A stretch of 64,000 nucleotides of DNA from Streptomyces sp. NRRL B-24484. GTDB taxonomy: Bacteria > Actinomycetota > Actinomycetes > Streptomycetales > Streptomycetaceae. A model generated the notes under the pieces. That model saw only the letters and a program-made list of their open reading frames with translations. It made no database searches and had not been told where the DNA came from. The first letter of the stretch is position 1, and every line of letters starts with the position of its first letter. Positions 1 to 9,081 of the stretch are shown here, piece after piece. The stretch covers positions 1-64,000 of the forward strand of contig NZ_JOAI01000014.1 in NCBI RefSeq assembly GCF_000717715.1, in the 5' to 3' direction. Position numbers and translations under genes: made by a program.

Positions 1-945
1 CCACACCGTCACGGACAGACCGGCGATCGCGATGGTGGCCGCGATCAGGCCGGAGTAGCCGAACATCGGCTTGCGGCTGAAGACCGGGACGATCTCCGAC
101 ACGATGCCGAAGAACGGCAGCGCGATGATGTAGACCTCGGGGTGGCCGAAGAACCAGAACAGGTGCTGCCACAGCATGGCGCCACCGTTGGCCGGGTCGA
201 AGACGTGTGCCCCGAACTTGCGGTCCGCCTCCAGGGCGAACAGGGCGGCGGCCAGGACCGGGAAGGCCAGCAGGACCAGCACGGCGGTCAGCAGGACGTT
301 CCAGACGAAGATCGACATCCGGAACATCGTCATGCCGGGCGCGCGCATGCAGATGATCGTGGTGATGAAGTTGACCGCACCGAGGATCGTGCCGAAGCCG
401 GAGAAGGCCAGACCCATGATCCACATGTCGGCGCCGACGCCCGGCGAGCGGACGGCGTCGGAGAGCGGCGAGTAGGCGAACCAGCCGAAGTCGGCCGCGC
501 CCTGCGGGGTCAGGAAGCCCGCCACCGCGATGATCGAGCCGAACAGGTAGAGCCAGTAGGCGAACATGTTCAGACGCGGGAAGGCGACGTCCGGGGCGCC
601 GATCTGGAGCGGCATGATCCAGTTCGCGAAGCCCGCGAAGAGCGGGGTGGCGAACATCAGCAGCATGATCGTGCCGTGCATGGTGAACGCCTGGTTGAAC
701 TGCTCGTTCGAGAGGATCTGGGTCCCCGGACGGGCGAGTTCGGCGCGCATGACCAGGGCGAGGACGCCACCGATCAGGAAGAAGGCGAACGAGGTCGCCA
801 GGTACATCGTGCCGATCGTCTTGTGGTCGGTGGTGGTGAGCCACTTGATGATCGCGTTGCCCCGCTTGCCGACACGGGCGCTCTTGCCGGCCGTGACGCC
901 CCCGGCGCCCCCGCCGGCCGCGGCGGGCTCGTTGAGGATGGTCAC
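1..945 (-). CDS. ctaD: Cytochrome c oxidase subunit I, partial (3' end outside window)
   Basis: Catalytic subunit of the aa3-type terminal oxidase in the plasma membrane. It carries heme a, heme a3 and CuB and reduces O2 to water. About 315 N-terminal residues are visible. After a glycine/alanine-rich start come the [15 protein letters not shown] segment and several membrane helices, and near the window edge the FGHPEVY motif that supplies the CuB histidine cross-linked to tyrosine. The GTG start at 945 overlaps the ctaC stop in a GTGA junction, so the two genes are probably translationally coupled. The C-terminal half lies beyond position 1. Confidence 0.95.
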   Translation of the reverse strand, partial: MTILNEPAAAGGGAGGVTAGKSARVGKRGNAIIKWLTTTDHKTIGTMYLATSFAFFLIGGVLALVMRAELARPGTQILSNEQFNQAFTMHGTIMLLMFATPLFAGFANWIMPLQIGAPDVAFPRLNMFAYWLYLFGSIIAVAGFLTPQGAADFGWFAYSPLSDAVRSPGVGADMWIMGLAFSGFGTILGAVNFITTIICMRAPGMTMFRMSIFVWNVLLTAVLVLLAFPVLAAALFALEADRKFGAHVFDPANGGAMLWQHLFWFFGHPEVYIIALPFFGIVSEIVPVFSRKPMFGYSGLIAATIAIAGLSVTVW

Positions 946-1820
946 TTCTCTTCACTTCCCGTGGTCGTCTCGCGGGCGTGGCCGGCACCGAGGATGCCCG
1001 CGGGCACCGCCCCGGACTGGCCCTTGGCCCGAAGCTCCTTCAGGTGCTGCTCGTACTGGTCGTGGGTGACGACCTTGACGTTGAACAGCATCCGGGAGTG
1101 GTCCTGGCCGCAGAGCTCGGCGCACTTGCCGGCAAAGGTGCCGAAGGAGGTCGGGGTCACCTGGAACTTGTTCACCACGCCCGGCACGACGTCCATCTTC
1201 ATGAGGAAGTTGACGGGCCAGAAGTCGTGGATCACGTCGTTGGAGGTCAGGACGAACTCCACCGACTCGTTGATCGGCAGGTACAGGGTGGGCACCTCGG
1301 CCGGGGTGCCGACGTCGTACGCGGCGGTGGTGCTGGCCGGGTTCGGGATCTCGGTGTTCTCGTAGTTGAACGCCCAGTTCCACTGGAAGCCCACCACGTT
1401 CACCACGTGCTGCGGCTTCGCGCTGACCGCGGTCAGGCGCGTCTCGTCGCGGGCGACGAAGTAGAAGAGCACCGAGACGATGACAAGGGGGACCGCGGTG
1501 TACAGCGCCTCGATGGGCACGTTGTACCGGGTCTGAGCGGGGATCTCCACCTTGGTGCGGCTACGCCGGTGGAAGATCACGCTCCAGAGGATCAGACCCC
1601 ACATCAGTGCGCCCACTGCCAGCGCCGCGATCCACGAGCCCTGCCACATGTGGAGGACCAGGGGGCCTTCCTCGGTGACGGGCGACGGGAGGCCAAGCCT
1701 GGGGAGGTCGTTGGCCGAGCAGCCGGTGGCGGTCGCGATGACGAGGCCCAGTGCCAGCGCCTGAGGCAGCTTCCGCCGCATCGTGCGCCGCGGCGAGCGG
1801 TCGGAGCCGTTGGGACTCAC
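942..1820 (-). CDS. ctaC: Cytochrome c oxidase subunit II
   Basis: Subunit II of the aa3 oxidase, which takes electrons from cytochrome c through the binuclear CuA centre. The 292-residue protein starts at the GTG at 1820 ([12 protein letters not shown]). Signal-type hydrophobic segment ending ATGC near residue 34, compatible with lipid modification. Two membrane helices at about 63-85 and 104-123. CuA cupredoxin domain with His198 and the [12 protein letters not shown] motif (Cys233, Cys237, His241, Met244). Streptomyces homologs I remember carry an insertion in the exposed domain that is missing here. Operon with ctaD. A more upstream ATG is open but lacks family similarity. Confidence 0.95.
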   Translation of the reverse strand: MSPNGSDRSPRRTMRRKLPQALALGLVIATATGCSANDLPRLGLPSPVTEEGPLVLHMWQGSWIAALAVGALMWGLILWSVIFHRRSRTKVEIPAQTRYNVPIEALYTAVPLVIVSVLFYFVARDETRLTAVSAKPQHVVNVVGFQWNWAFNYENTEIPNPASTTAAYDVGTPAEVPTLYLPINESVEFVLTSNDVIHDFWPVNFLMKMDVVPGVVNKFQVTPTSFGTFAGKCAELCGQDHSRMLFNVKVVTHDQYEQHLKELRAKGQSGAVPAGILGAGHARETTTGSEEK

Positions 1821-1910
1821 GTAGCGCCTTCCCGAAGTCTCGCCCGCGATCGCGCCGCCTCCGGGAGTGCTGTGCGCCTCCCCGGCGACCCGGCCACGGG
1901 CACGGTTTGA

Positions 1911-1949
1911 ATGCTTATGCGGGCCAAACGCTACTGCATCCTTATGCGG
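1911..1949 (-). promoter_or_regulatory. Direct repeat in the ctaC upstream region
   Basis: In the 339-base gap between ctaC and the divergent desulfurase gene lie two copies of ATSCTTATGCGG (1911-1922 and 1938-1949), 27 bases apart start to start, in a relatively AT-rich island. On the ctaC strand they read CCGCATAAGSAT. A TAGCGT hexamer (1928-1933, minus strand) between them could be a -10 box for ctaC. Regulator unknown. Confidence 0.4.
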
Positions 1950-2159
1950 CACTCACGAGCAGCCCCCGCTAACGCGCCGCCCGCCTACCCGATCAGCCCC
2001 GGCAGGCGTTCCGGCGCAGGTCATGGCAGGCATCCGAGGGTCCCACACCCGATCGGGGGACCCCACTGCGACACGCGGGTGACGGTGCGTCGTACCGGAC
2101 GAATGCGACGAAATCGGGCGCGGGGTCGACCGCGGGCCGGGCGGGGATAGCGTGGGAGG

Positions 2160-3692
2160 GTGTCGTACTTCGATGTGGCCTCCACCGCACCCCTGCACCC
2201 CGTCGCCCGGCAGGCGCTGAACGCGGCGATCGACGAGGGGTGGGCCGACCCGGCGCGGCTGTACCGCTCCGGCCGGCAGGCCCGGATGCTGCTCGACGCC
2301 GCCCGCGAGGGCGTCGCCGCCGAGCTCGGCGCCCGGGCGGACGAGGTCTCGTTCACCGCGAGCGGCACCCAGGCCGTCCAGCTCGGCATCCTCGGCGCCC
2401 TGCAGGGCAACCGCCGGCGCGGCGCCCACCTGGTGCACTCCGCGGTCGAGCACTCCAGCGTGCTGCACACCGCCGAGCTGCACGAGGCCCGCGGCGGCGA
2501 GGTCGGCGTCGTCCCGGTCGACCGCCACGGCCGGGTGAAGGCCACCCAGTTCGCCGCGCGGCTCACCGGGGCCACCGCGCTCGCCGTGCTGCAGAGCGCC
2601 AACCACGAGGTCGGCACCGTCCAGCCGGTCGAGGAGGTCGCCGACCTCTGCGGCAACGTCGGCGTCCCGCTGCTGGTGGACGCCGCCCAGAGCGCGGGCC
2701 GGCTGCCCGTGCCGCACGGCTGGTCGCTGCTGACCGCCAGCGCCCACAAGTGGGGCGGCCCGGCCGGCGTCGGCGTGCTCGCCGTCCGCAAGGGCGTGCG
2801 CTACGCCTCGCCGCTGCCCTCCGACGAGCGCGAGCGCGGCCGGGTGCCCGGCTACGTGAACGTGCCGGCGATCGTCGCGGCCGCCGCCTCGCTGCGCGCC
2901 GTCCGCACCGACGCCGAACGGGAGAACGCCCGGCTGCACGCGCTGGTGGAACGCATCCGCACCCGGGTGCCGGCGCTGGTGCCCGAGGTCGAGGTGGTCG
3001 GCGACCCGGTGCGCCGGCTCCCCCACGTCGTCACCTTCTCCTGCCTGTACGTGGACGGCGAGGTGCTGCTCGGCGAGCTGGACAAGGCCGGGTTCGCGGT
3101 CTCCTCGGGCTCCTCCTGCACCTCCTCCACGCTGACGCCGAGCCACGTGCTGGCGGCGATGGGGGTGCTGACCGAGGGCAACGTCCGGGTCTCGCTGCCG
3201 TACGGCACCGCGGAGGAGGAGGTGGACCGCTTCCTCGCCGCGCTGCCCGAGCTGGTCGCCGCGGTGCGGGCCCCGCTCGGGATCGACCTGCAGCTGCCCG
3301 CGGCGGAACCCGGCCCGCAGGCCGTCCGGGAGGCCGCCGCGGAGACTCACCCGAAGACTCCCCCGACGACGGACGCGGAGACCGGCGCGGAGACGGACGC
3401 GGCGGCGGGCCCGGAGGATGCCGGGACGGCCGGCGGCAGCGCGGGCGGGGCGGAGGTGCTGGTGCTCGACGCCCTCGGCAGGCGCTGCCCGCTGCCGGTG
3501 ATCGACCTCGCCCGGCGGATCGGCGAGGTGCCGCCGGGCGGCACCGTCGTGGTGCTGGCCGACGACGAGGCGGCCCGGCTGGACATCCCGGCCTGGTGCG
3601 GGATGCGGGCCCAGGAGTACCTGGGCGAGGCCCCGGCCGCGCAGTACGGCGCGGACCGGGGAACGGCCTACCTGGTGCGCCGGGCGGACTGA
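2160..3692 (+). CDS. Cysteine desulfurase with fused C-terminal TusA-like sulfur-carrier domain
   Basis: Residues 1-375 are a class V aminotransferase-fold PLP enzyme of the NifS/IscS type. PLP lysine K197 is in SAHKWGG, with Asp174 and His149 nearby, and the persulfide-forming Cys320 is in SSGSSC. A low-complexity Thr/Glu/Ala linker (about 385-430) joins it to a TusA/SirA-like domain (432-500) with the CPLP motif at Cys443. Sulfur released from cysteine could therefore pass to the carrier in the same chain. The GTG start at 2160 is preceded by TAGCGT (2148-2153) and six bases, so the mRNA is probably leaderless. The GGGAGG directly abutting the start is too close to act as a normal ribosome site. 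Confidence 0.88.
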   Translation: MSYFDVASTAPLHPVARQALNAAIDEGWADPARLYRSGRQARMLLDAAREGVAAELGARADEVSFTASGTQAVQLGILGALQGNRRRGAHLVHSAVEHSSVLHTAELHEARGGEVGVVPVDRHGRVKATQFAARLTGATALAVLQSANHEVGTVQPVEEVADLCGNVGVPLLVDAAQSAGRLPVPHGWSLLTASAHKWGGPAGVGVLAVRKGVRYASPLPSDERERGRVPGYVNVPAIVAAAASLRAVRTDAERENARLHALVERIRTRVPALVPEVEVVGDPVRRLPHVVTFSCLYVDGEVLLGELDKAGFAVSSGSSCTSSTLTPSHVLAAMGVLTEGNVRVSLPYGTAEEEVDRFLAALPELVAAVRAPLGIDLQLPAAEPGPQAVREAAAETHPKTPPTTDAETGAETDAAAGPEDAGTAGGSAGGAEVLVLDALGRRCPLPVIDLARRIGEVPPGGTVVVLADDEAARLDIPAWCGMRAQEYLGEAPAAQYGADRGTAYLVRRAD

Positions 3693-3695
3693 ACG

Positions 3696-3719
3696 CCCGC
3701 CCGGCCGCGACCGGGCGGG
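3696..3719. terminator. Bidirectional hairpin between convergent genes
   Basis: Perfect 9-bp stem CCCGCCCGG / CCGGGCGGG with a 6-base loop, placed exactly between the desulfurase stop and the kinase stop. Confidence 0.7.
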
Positions 3720-3720
3720 G

Positions 3721-4695
3721 TCAGGCCAGCTTCGCGCGGACCTCGGCCGCGGCCTCGTCGCCGTACGCGGCGGCGAAGCGGTCGGTGAAGTGGGCGCGGC
3801 GCAGCTCGTACTCCTGGGTGCCGACGGTCTCGATCACCAGGGTGGCGAGCATGCAGCCGACCTGGGCGGCGCGCTCCAGGCCGAGGCCCCAGGAGACGCC
3901 GGCGAGGAAGCCGGCGCGGAAGCCGTCGCCGACGCCCGTCGGGTCGGCCTTGCGCTCCTCGGCGGGGCAGCCGACGGTGATCGCGGGCTCGCCCTTGCGC
4001 TCGATCCGGACGCCCTTGGGGCCGAGCGTGGTGACCCGGGTGCCGACCCGGTTCAGCAGCTCCTCGGCGGCCCAGCCGGTCTTGGACTCGATGAGCGCGG
4101 CCTCGTACTCGTTGGTGAAGAGGTAGGCGGCGCCGTCGACGATCTCGCGGATGTCGTCGCCCTCCAGGCGGGCCAGCTGCTGGGAGGGGTCGGCGGCGAA
4201 GGCGTAGCCGCGGCTGCGGCACTCCTGGGTGTGGCGGACCATCGCCTGCGGGTCGTCGGCACCGATCAGGACGAGGTCGAGGCCGCCGACCCGGTCGGCG
4301 ATCGGCTTGAGCTCGATGTTGCGGGCCTCCGCCATGGCGCCGGTGTAGAAGGAGGCGATCTGGTTGTGGTCCAGGTCGGTGGTGCACATGAAGCGCGCGG
4401 TGTGGCGGGTCTCCGAGATGTGCACGGAGGCGGTGTCCACGCCGTTGCGCTCCAGCCAGCTGCGGTACTCGTCGAAGTCCGCGCCGGCCGCGCCGACCAG
4501 GACCGGGCGAAGGCCCAGCACGCCCATGCCGAAGGCGATGTTCGGCCCGACGCCGCCGCGCCGGATGTCGAGGGTGTCGACCAGGAAGGAGAGCGAGACG
4601 GTGTGCAGCTGCTCCGCGACCAGCTGGTCGGCGAAGCGGCCGGGGAAGGTCGTCAGGTGGTCGGTGGCGATCGAGCCGGCGACGGCGATACGCAC
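3721..4695 (-). CDS. PfkB-family sugar/nucleoside kinase, adenosine kinase-like
   Basis: A 324-residue ribokinase-fold kinase. N-terminal MRIAVAGSIATD, Gly-rich substrate region GGVGPN (47-52), and C-terminal anion-hole/catalytic motif DPTGVGDGF with Asp257 as the expected base. The GTG start at 4695 has GAGGAG a few bases upstream. By position (ctaC, this kinase, then erpA) it corresponds to the mycobacterial gene characterised as adenosine kinase (AdoK, Rv2202c). The substrate here is inferred from that synteny, not read from the sequence. Its promoter probably includes TACCGT (minus strand, 4768-4773). Confidence 0.82.
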   Translation of the reverse strand: MRIAVAGSIATDHLTTFPGRFADQLVAEQLHTVSLSFLVDTLDIRRGGVGPNIAFGMGVLGLRPVLVGAAGADFDEYRSWLERNGVDTASVHISETRHTARFMCTTDLDHNQIASFYTGAMAEARNIELKPIADRVGGLDLVLIGADDPQAMVRHTQECRSRGYAFAADPSQQLARLEGDDIREIVDGAAYLFTNEYEAALIESKTGWAAEELLNRVGTRVTTLGPKGVRIERKGEPAITVGCPAEERKADPTGVGDGFRAGFLAGVSWGLGLERAAQVGCMLATLVIETVGTQEYELRRAHFTDRFAAAYGDEAAAEVRAKLA

Positions 4696-4711
4696 GGGAG
4701 TCTCCTCGGGA

Positions 4712-4741
4712 GGCCTGGTGGCGGCGGGGCCTGGTGGCGGC
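4712..4741. repeat. 16-bp tandem duplication upstream of the PfkB kinase
   Basis: GGCCTGGTGGCGGC occurs twice at a 16-bp period (4712-4725, 4728-4741) in the 5' leader of the kinase gene. It is probably a slippage duplication. Confidence 0.5.
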
Positions 4742-4936
4742 CGGAAGCGGTGGTGGTGGACCCACCTACGGTACAGCCAAGCCTGCCCCGGACCCGGACG
4801 ACCCGAACCGGTACTACCCCGCAGTAGCCCTGGTGGGGCGCCCGGCGGCGGCCTAGGGTCGCAGCACGGGGGCCGGTCGGCCGGTCCCCGGCCATGCGTG
4901 CCGTGGCGACGAGGCCGCGGCCCGGTGATCGGAGCG

Positions 4937-5164
4937 ATGACAGCGATGATGCCCACCCAGCCCCCTGCAGTCCGTCCGGGCGCCCTCGGCGGCGAGGCCG
5001 ACTTCGAGAGCCTCGACGCCCTGGTCAGCTCCTCGCGCCGGCTCGGCCGGTTCTGGCCGCCGCTCGCGGCCGGCCCGCAGCCCGCGGCGGCCCGTCCGGC
5101 GGGGGTGTCGGTGCCGTCCGGGGCGCAGCAGCTGGTGGCCGCGATGGCCGACTACGGGAGCTGA
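4937..5164 (+). CDS. Small hypothetical protein
   Basis: A 75-residue frame beginning MTAMMPTQPP, with an acidic/hydrophobic middle (ADFESLDALVSSSRRLGRFW), a Pro/Ala-rich stretch, and ending QQLVAAMADYGS. It lies between the kinase and a lipoprotein gene, divergent from the kinase. The exact start is uncertain: ATG 4937, ATG 4946 (GGAG 11 bases upstream) and GTG 4925 are in frame. No family recognised. Streptomycete-like codon bias and placement in a conserved gap support a real gene. Confidence 0.5.
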   Translation: MTAMMPTQPPAVRPGALGGEADFESLDALVSSSRRLGRFWPPLAAGPQPAAARPAGVSVPSGAQQLVAAMADYGS

Positions 5165-5281
5165 CCGCTCCCCCGGTGCCGCTCCCGCACGGGGGTGGAA
5201 CCGGATTCCTCCGGGGCACGTCAAACCGGCGCAGCACCGCTCAGGTGGCGGTTCGCTGGACCCTCGGGAGGAAGTCGCACC

Positions 5282-5878
5282 ATGGACGCAAGGACCGCAG
5301 TCGTACCGTTCGGGGCCGCTCGTCGGCGGCGGGCCGCCGTGTTGGCGGCAGGGGTGGCGCTCGTCGTCGGCGGGCTCTCCGCCTGCGGGTCGCAGACGTC
5401 GACCGGAGCCGGCGGTGCGCCGACGGCGCAGCCCACGGCGAGCGCCCCGGCCACCGCCGCGCCGGCCTCGCCGAGCCCCTCCCCCAGTGCGTCCGGCGCG
5501 GGCAGTGCGGCCCCGCAGCCCGGGCAGTCGACCCGGCCGACCCAGCCGGGGATAGCCGTCGGCGAGCCGACGCCGACCGCGGCGAGCATGCCCGCGATCA
5601 GCTACACCGTGGAGGGCGGAACGCACCTGACCGTCTACTTCTACGGCGGGGTCTGCGAGCAGTACGGGCTGAAGGCCGACGAGCAGGCGCCCGGCCTGGT
5701 GCGCGTCCGGGTGACGGTGGAGAAGCCGGCCCCGCGCGGCCAGGAGTGCCCGGCGCTGGCGAAGAAGGAATCCGTGTCGGCCCAGCTGGCGCAGCCGATC
5801 GGCGAGCGCAAGGTGGTCGACATGACCTCCGGCACCGGGCTCACCATGACGGGTGACATGCCGGGCGGGCCGCGCTGA
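5282..5878 (+). CDS. Putative secreted lipoprotein
   Basis: A 198-residue protein starting at ATG 5282 with GGAGG seven bases upstream. Arg-rich n-region, hydrophobic segment and lipobox LSAC at about residue 37 indicate export and lipid anchoring. A long Ala/Pro/Ser/Thr-rich spacer (to about residue 100) leads to a compact domain with two cysteines (GGVCEQYG and QECPALAKK) that may form a disulfide. Such exported proteins of unknown function are common near this locus in streptomycetes. I cannot assign an activity. Confidence 0.75.
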   Translation: MDARTAVVPFGAARRRRAAVLAAGVALVVGGLSACGSQTSTGAGGAPTAQPTASAPATAAPASPSPSPSASGAGSAAPQPGQSTRPTQPGIAVGEPTPTAASMPAISYTVEGGTHLTVYFYGGVCEQYGLKADEQAPGLVRVRVTVEKPAPRGQECPALAKKESVSAQLAQPIGERKVVDMTSGTGLTMTGDMPGGPR

Positions 5879-5913
5879 CGCCGGTCGGCGGACCCGGGTC
5901 ACGGACAGGACGC

Positions 5914-5959
5914 AACCGCCGGAGGGCGGCCCCGGCGTCGGGGCCGCCCTCCGGCGGTT
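5914..5959. terminator. Strong bidirectional hairpin
   Basis: Perfect 20-bp stem (5914-5933 with 5940-5959, core GCCGGAGGGCGGCCCC) and a 6-base loop, between the lipoprotein gene and convergent erpA. Confidence 0.85.
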
Positions 5960-6001
5960 CGCTGCTGCTGTCGCTGCCGCGGGTGCTGCTGGGCGCGCGG
6001 C

Positions 6002-6355
6002 TCAGCTGAAGGAGTCGCCGCAGGCGCAGGAGCCGGTGGCGTTCGGGTTGTCGATCGTGAAGCCCTGCTTCTCGATGGTGTCGACGAAGTCCACGGTGGC
6101 GCCGCCCAGGTAGGGGGCGCTCATGCGGTCGGTGACGACCTTCACGCCGCCGAAGTCCTTGACGACGTCGCCGTCGAGCGAGCGCTCGTCGAAGAACAGC
6201 TGGTAACGCAGGCCGGAGCAGCCGCCCGGCTGCACGGCGACGCGCAGCGCGAGGTCCTCGCGGCCCTCCTGCTCGAGCAGGCCCTTGACCTTGGCCGCGG
6301 CGGCGTCGGTGAGGAGGATGCCACTCTCGACAGTGGTCTCGTCCTGGACGGTCAT
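6002..6355 (-). CDS. erpA: Iron-sulfur cluster insertion protein, HesB/IscA family
   Basis: A 117-residue A-type carrier that delivers Fe-S clusters to apoproteins. The start MTVQDETTVESG at 6355 has GGGAG five bases upstream. The three conserved cysteines are present: one in GGCSGLRYQ and two in the C-terminal SCACGDSFS tail. Synteny with the mycobacterial Rv2204c gene supports the assignment. Candidate clients in this window are NadA and LipA, both [4Fe-4S] enzymes. Divergent from the acetyltransferase gene. Confidence 0.93.
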   Translation of the reverse strand: MTVQDETTVESGILLTDAAAAKVKGLLEQEGREDLALRVAVQPGGCSGLRYQLFFDERSLDGDVVKDFGGVKVVTDRMSAPYLGGATVDFVDTIEKQGFTIDNPNATGSCACGDSFS

Positions 6356-6552
6356 GCTTACTCCCGGTCTGTGACGACAGTGTGCCGCCAGTGCCAACCG
6401 GCGGCCGCCCGGATTCATTTCCGGTCGGTGGTGATTCCGGGAGGCGTTTTCGCCGCCCGCACCGCTACGCCTCCCATGCTCGCACACCGGCGGTGCGTAC
6501 TCGGCGTCCGATCTCGGCAAACCGCCCGCAGCGGGTCCGGCGGCGGGCCAGG

Positions 6553-7443
6553 ATGAGATGCGTGATCATTCGGCCGGTCAGGGACAGTGCCGCGGACGCC
6601 GCCGCCGTGCGGGAGGTGGCCGCGGCGGCCTTCGGGAGCCCTCCCGCGCCGGAGCGGCGGGAGGCACCGGACGCCGCCCGGGCCGTCCGGGCCGTCCGGC
6701 ACGAGGCGCGGACCCGGCACCTGGCGGTGACCGACCCGCAGGGGTGCTGGCTGGCCGAGGACGGCGGACGGGCGGTGGGGGCCGCGCTGTCCCTGCGGCG
6801 CGAGGACGTGTGGCTGCTCGCCCTGCTGGTGGTCGACCCGGCGGTGCAGGGCAAGGGGGTCGGGCGGCTGCTGCTGCAGCGGGCGGCTGCGCACGGGCGG
6901 GGCTGCCTGCGGGGGATGCTGTGCGCCTCGCCGTCGCCGGCCGCGGCGCGGCGGTACCGGCTGAGCGGGTTCACGCTGCACCCGGCGATGCAGCTGCGGG
7001 GCCCGGTCGACCGGACGGGGCTGCAGGACCCGGGCGACGTCCCGGTGCACCCCGGGGGGCCGGGGCAGCTGCACCTGCTGGACTCGGTGGACCGGCGGCT
7101 GCGGGGCGCCGCGCACGGGCCCGACCACGGCTTCATGCTGGCGCACTTCGAGGAGCTGCTGGTGGCGGACTCACTGGCGGGCAGCGGGTACTGCTACCGG
7201 GACGGCGGCGAGGTGAAGCTGCTGGCGGCGACGTCGAAGCGGATCGCCGTTCGGCTGCTGCGGGAGGCGCTGGCGCGGGTCCCGGAGGGGACGGACGCGC
7301 TGGTCGAGCACCTGACCGCCGAACAGGAGTGGGCGCTCGACGTCGGCCTAGAGGTCGGCCTCACCGTCGGCACCCGCGGCTACGTGGCCCTCCGCGGCAT
7401 GCGCCCACCGGTGCCGTACCTCCCCGAAGGCGCCTTCCTGTAA
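6553..7443 (+). CDS. GNAT-family N-acetyltransferase
   Basis: A 296-residue protein. Residues about 1-145 form a GNAT fold with the acetyl-CoA loop VVDPAVQGKGVGRLLLQ (V/I-x-x-x-x-Q/R-G-x-G pattern) after the beta-strand WLLALLVV. The C-terminal half (about 160-290), including FMLAHFEELLVADSLAGSGYCYRDGGEVKLLAATS, looks like a second degenerate GNAT-like domain. ATG 6553 is used. GTG 6562 (MIIRPVRDS) has AGGA eight bases upstream and may be the true start. Substrate unknown. The gene is followed by a large hairpin. Confidence 0.82.
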   Translation: MRCVIIRPVRDSAADAAAVREVAAAAFGSPPAPERREAPDAARAVRAVRHEARTRHLAVTDPQGCWLAEDGGRAVGAALSLRREDVWLLALLVVDPAVQGKGVGRLLLQRAAAHGRGCLRGMLCASPSPAAARRYRLSGFTLHPAMQLRGPVDRTGLQDPGDVPVHPGGPGQLHLLDSVDRRLRGAAHGPDHGFMLAHFEELLVADSLAGSGYCYRDGGEVKLLAATSKRIAVRLLREALARVPEGTDALVEHLTAEQEWALDVGLEVGLTVGTRGYVALRGMRPPVPYLPEGAFL

Positions 7444-7469
7444 GGCCGGGCAGGACGGAACCGGGGCGC

Positions 7470-7516
7470 GGGGAACTGCGCGGTCCGATGCTCAGCCCCG
7501 GACCGCGCAGTTCCCC
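7470..7516. terminator. Hairpin between convergent genes with GGGGAACYGCGC-type repeats
   Basis: Perfect 17-bp stem (7470-7486 with 7500-7516; GGGGAACTGCGCGGTCC). A further partial copy in inverted orientation (CTGCGCGGTTCCCCGCG, 7544-7560) follows. This is the kind of GC-rich element that recurs between streptomycete genes. Confidence 0.75.
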
Positions 7517-7571
7517 GTGCCCCTGGTTGTGCATGCCCCTGACCTGCGCGGTTCCCCGCGGACGGGTCCCG

Positions 7572-8954
7572 TCACTCCATGGTGGCGAGGATCTCCTTGA
7601 CCATGTCGAGGGTGGTGCCGGGGTGGAGGAAGGCGAAGCGGGCGACGGTCTCGCCGTCCCAGCCGGTGGGGGTGACGAAGCCGATCTGGTCGGCGAGGAG
7701 CTGCTGGGACCAGCGGTAGTAGTCCTCGCGGGTCCAGCCGGTGCGGCGGAAGCACACCGCGGAGAGCTGCGGGTCGTGCAGCAGCTCCAGGTGGTCGGTG
7801 TCGCGGATCAGCTGCGCGGTGTCCCGGGCCAGCGCCAGGCCGGTCTCGATGGCGTCGGTGTAGGCCTGGGTGCCGTGGACGGCGAGGGAGAACCAGAGCG
7901 GCAGGCCGCGGGCCCGGCGGGTGAGGTGGTACGCGTAGTCGGTGGGGTTCCACTCGTCGCCCTCGGTGTGCAGGACGTCGAGGTAGGAGGCGTCCTGGGT
8001 GTGGACGGCGCGGGCGAGCTGCGGGTTGCGGTAGAGCAGGGCGGCGCAGTCGAACGGCGCGAAGAGCCACTTGTGCGGGTCCACGACGAAGGAGTCGGCG
8101 TGCTCGATGCCGTTGTAGCGCTCGCGGACGGAGGGGGCGAACAGCCCGGCGCCGCCGTACGCGCCGTCGACGTGGAACCAGAGGCCGCGCTCGCGGGTGA
8201 CCTCGGAGAGGCCGGCGAGGTCGTCGACGATGCCCTCGTTGGTGGTGCCGGCGGTGCCGACGACGGCGATCACCGTCTCGGGGTTCGGGTCGGCGGCCAG
8301 GGCGGCGCGCAGCGCCTCGCCGGTGAAGCGGCGGTCCACGGTCGGGACGACGAAGGCCTCGACGCCGATGATGTTGAAGGTGTTCTTGACCGAGGAGTGG
8401 ACCTGGTCGGCGACGGCGATCCGCAGCCGGGCCTCCGGGCCACGGTCTCCACCGTGATCGGCCAGCTTGCGGCGGGCGGTGTCGCGGGCGACGACGAGCG
8501 CGGAGAGATTGCCGGCGGAGCCGCCGGAGACGAAGGTGCCGCCGGCCGAGGCGGGGAGTCCGGCGCGGTCCGCTATCAGGCGCAGCACCTGGTTCTCGGC
8601 GGCGATGGCGCCGGCGGCCTCCAGCCAGGAGATGCCCTGGAGGGAGGCGCAGGAGACGACCATGTCGAAGAGGAGGGCGGCCTTGGTGGGGGCGCAGGGG
8701 ATGAAGGAGAGGTAGCGGGGGCTGTCGGCGGAGATGACGGCCCGGGAGAGCTCGTGGTCGTAGAGCTTGAGGACGTCGCCGGGGTCGTTTCCGTGCTCGT
8801 TGAGCAGGCCGGCGAGGTGGGTGCGCAGGTGGTCGCCGTCGCCGGGGTGGTCGAGGGGGACGGGGTCGTACTGCAGCCGCTCGCGCATGTAGTCGAAGAC
8901 GAGGTCGACCAGCTGGTTGTCGGGCTGGTGCATGCGGTCGGCGGCTGCGGACAC
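7572..8954 (-). CDS. PLP-dependent amino acid decarboxylase (group II)
   Basis: A 460-residue group II decarboxylase (aromatic-L-amino-acid/glutamate/diaminobutyrate decarboxylase superfamily). Visible hallmarks: GTFVSGGSAGNLSALVVARD near residue 140, cofactor-stacking region, WFHVDGAYGG (Asp pairing with the pyridine N) and the PLP lysine in SFVVDPHKWLF. Starts at GTG 8954 with GAGAGGGA upstream. The substrate cannot be told from sequence. It lies directly downstream of an Lrp-family regulator on the same strand, with a tandem operator-like repeat between them, so it is probably the regulator's target. Confidence 0.88.
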   Translation of the reverse strand: MSAAADRMHQPDNQLVDLVFDYMRERLQYDPVPLDHPGDGDHLRTHLAGLLNEHGNDPGDVLKLYDHELSRAVISADSPRYLSFIPCAPTKAALLFDMVVSCASLQGISWLEAAGAIAAENQVLRLIADRAGLPASAGGTFVSGGSAGNLSALVVARDTARRKLADHGGDRGPEARLRIAVADQVHSSVKNTFNIIGVEAFVVPTVDRRFTGEALRAALAADPNPETVIAVVGTAGTTNEGIVDDLAGLSEVTRERGLWFHVDGAYGGAGLFAPSVRERYNGIEHADSFVVDPHKWLFAPFDCAALLYRNPQLARAVHTQDASYLDVLHTEGDEWNPTDYAYHLTRRARGLPLWFSLAVHGTQAYTDAIETGLALARDTAQLIRDTDHLELLHDPQLSAVCFRRTGWTREDYYRWSQQLLADQIGFVTPTGWDGETVARFAFLHPGTTLDMVKEILATME

Positions 8955-9081
8955 GGTGGTCCCTCTCGTTCTGGCTGCGGGGTGCGGCGGCCCGGTACGG
9001 GTGGGGTTGCTGGGGCGTACCGGACACGATCAGCGTAGGCAGCGGCGCTCGGTCGGCGCGCGTCGGAACGGGGCCGCGCGG

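Noticed and set aside
4814..4827. CTAC-CCCGCA-GTAG inverted repeat, similar in shape to CTAC-CGGTCA-GTAG at 35,592.
   Set aside because: Four-base arms are too short to claim a shared operator; no other support.
7544..7560. Possible insertion-sequence end made of GGGGAACYGCGC repeats.
   Set aside because: No transposase or target duplication nearby; such repeats commonly form terminators in streptomycetes.
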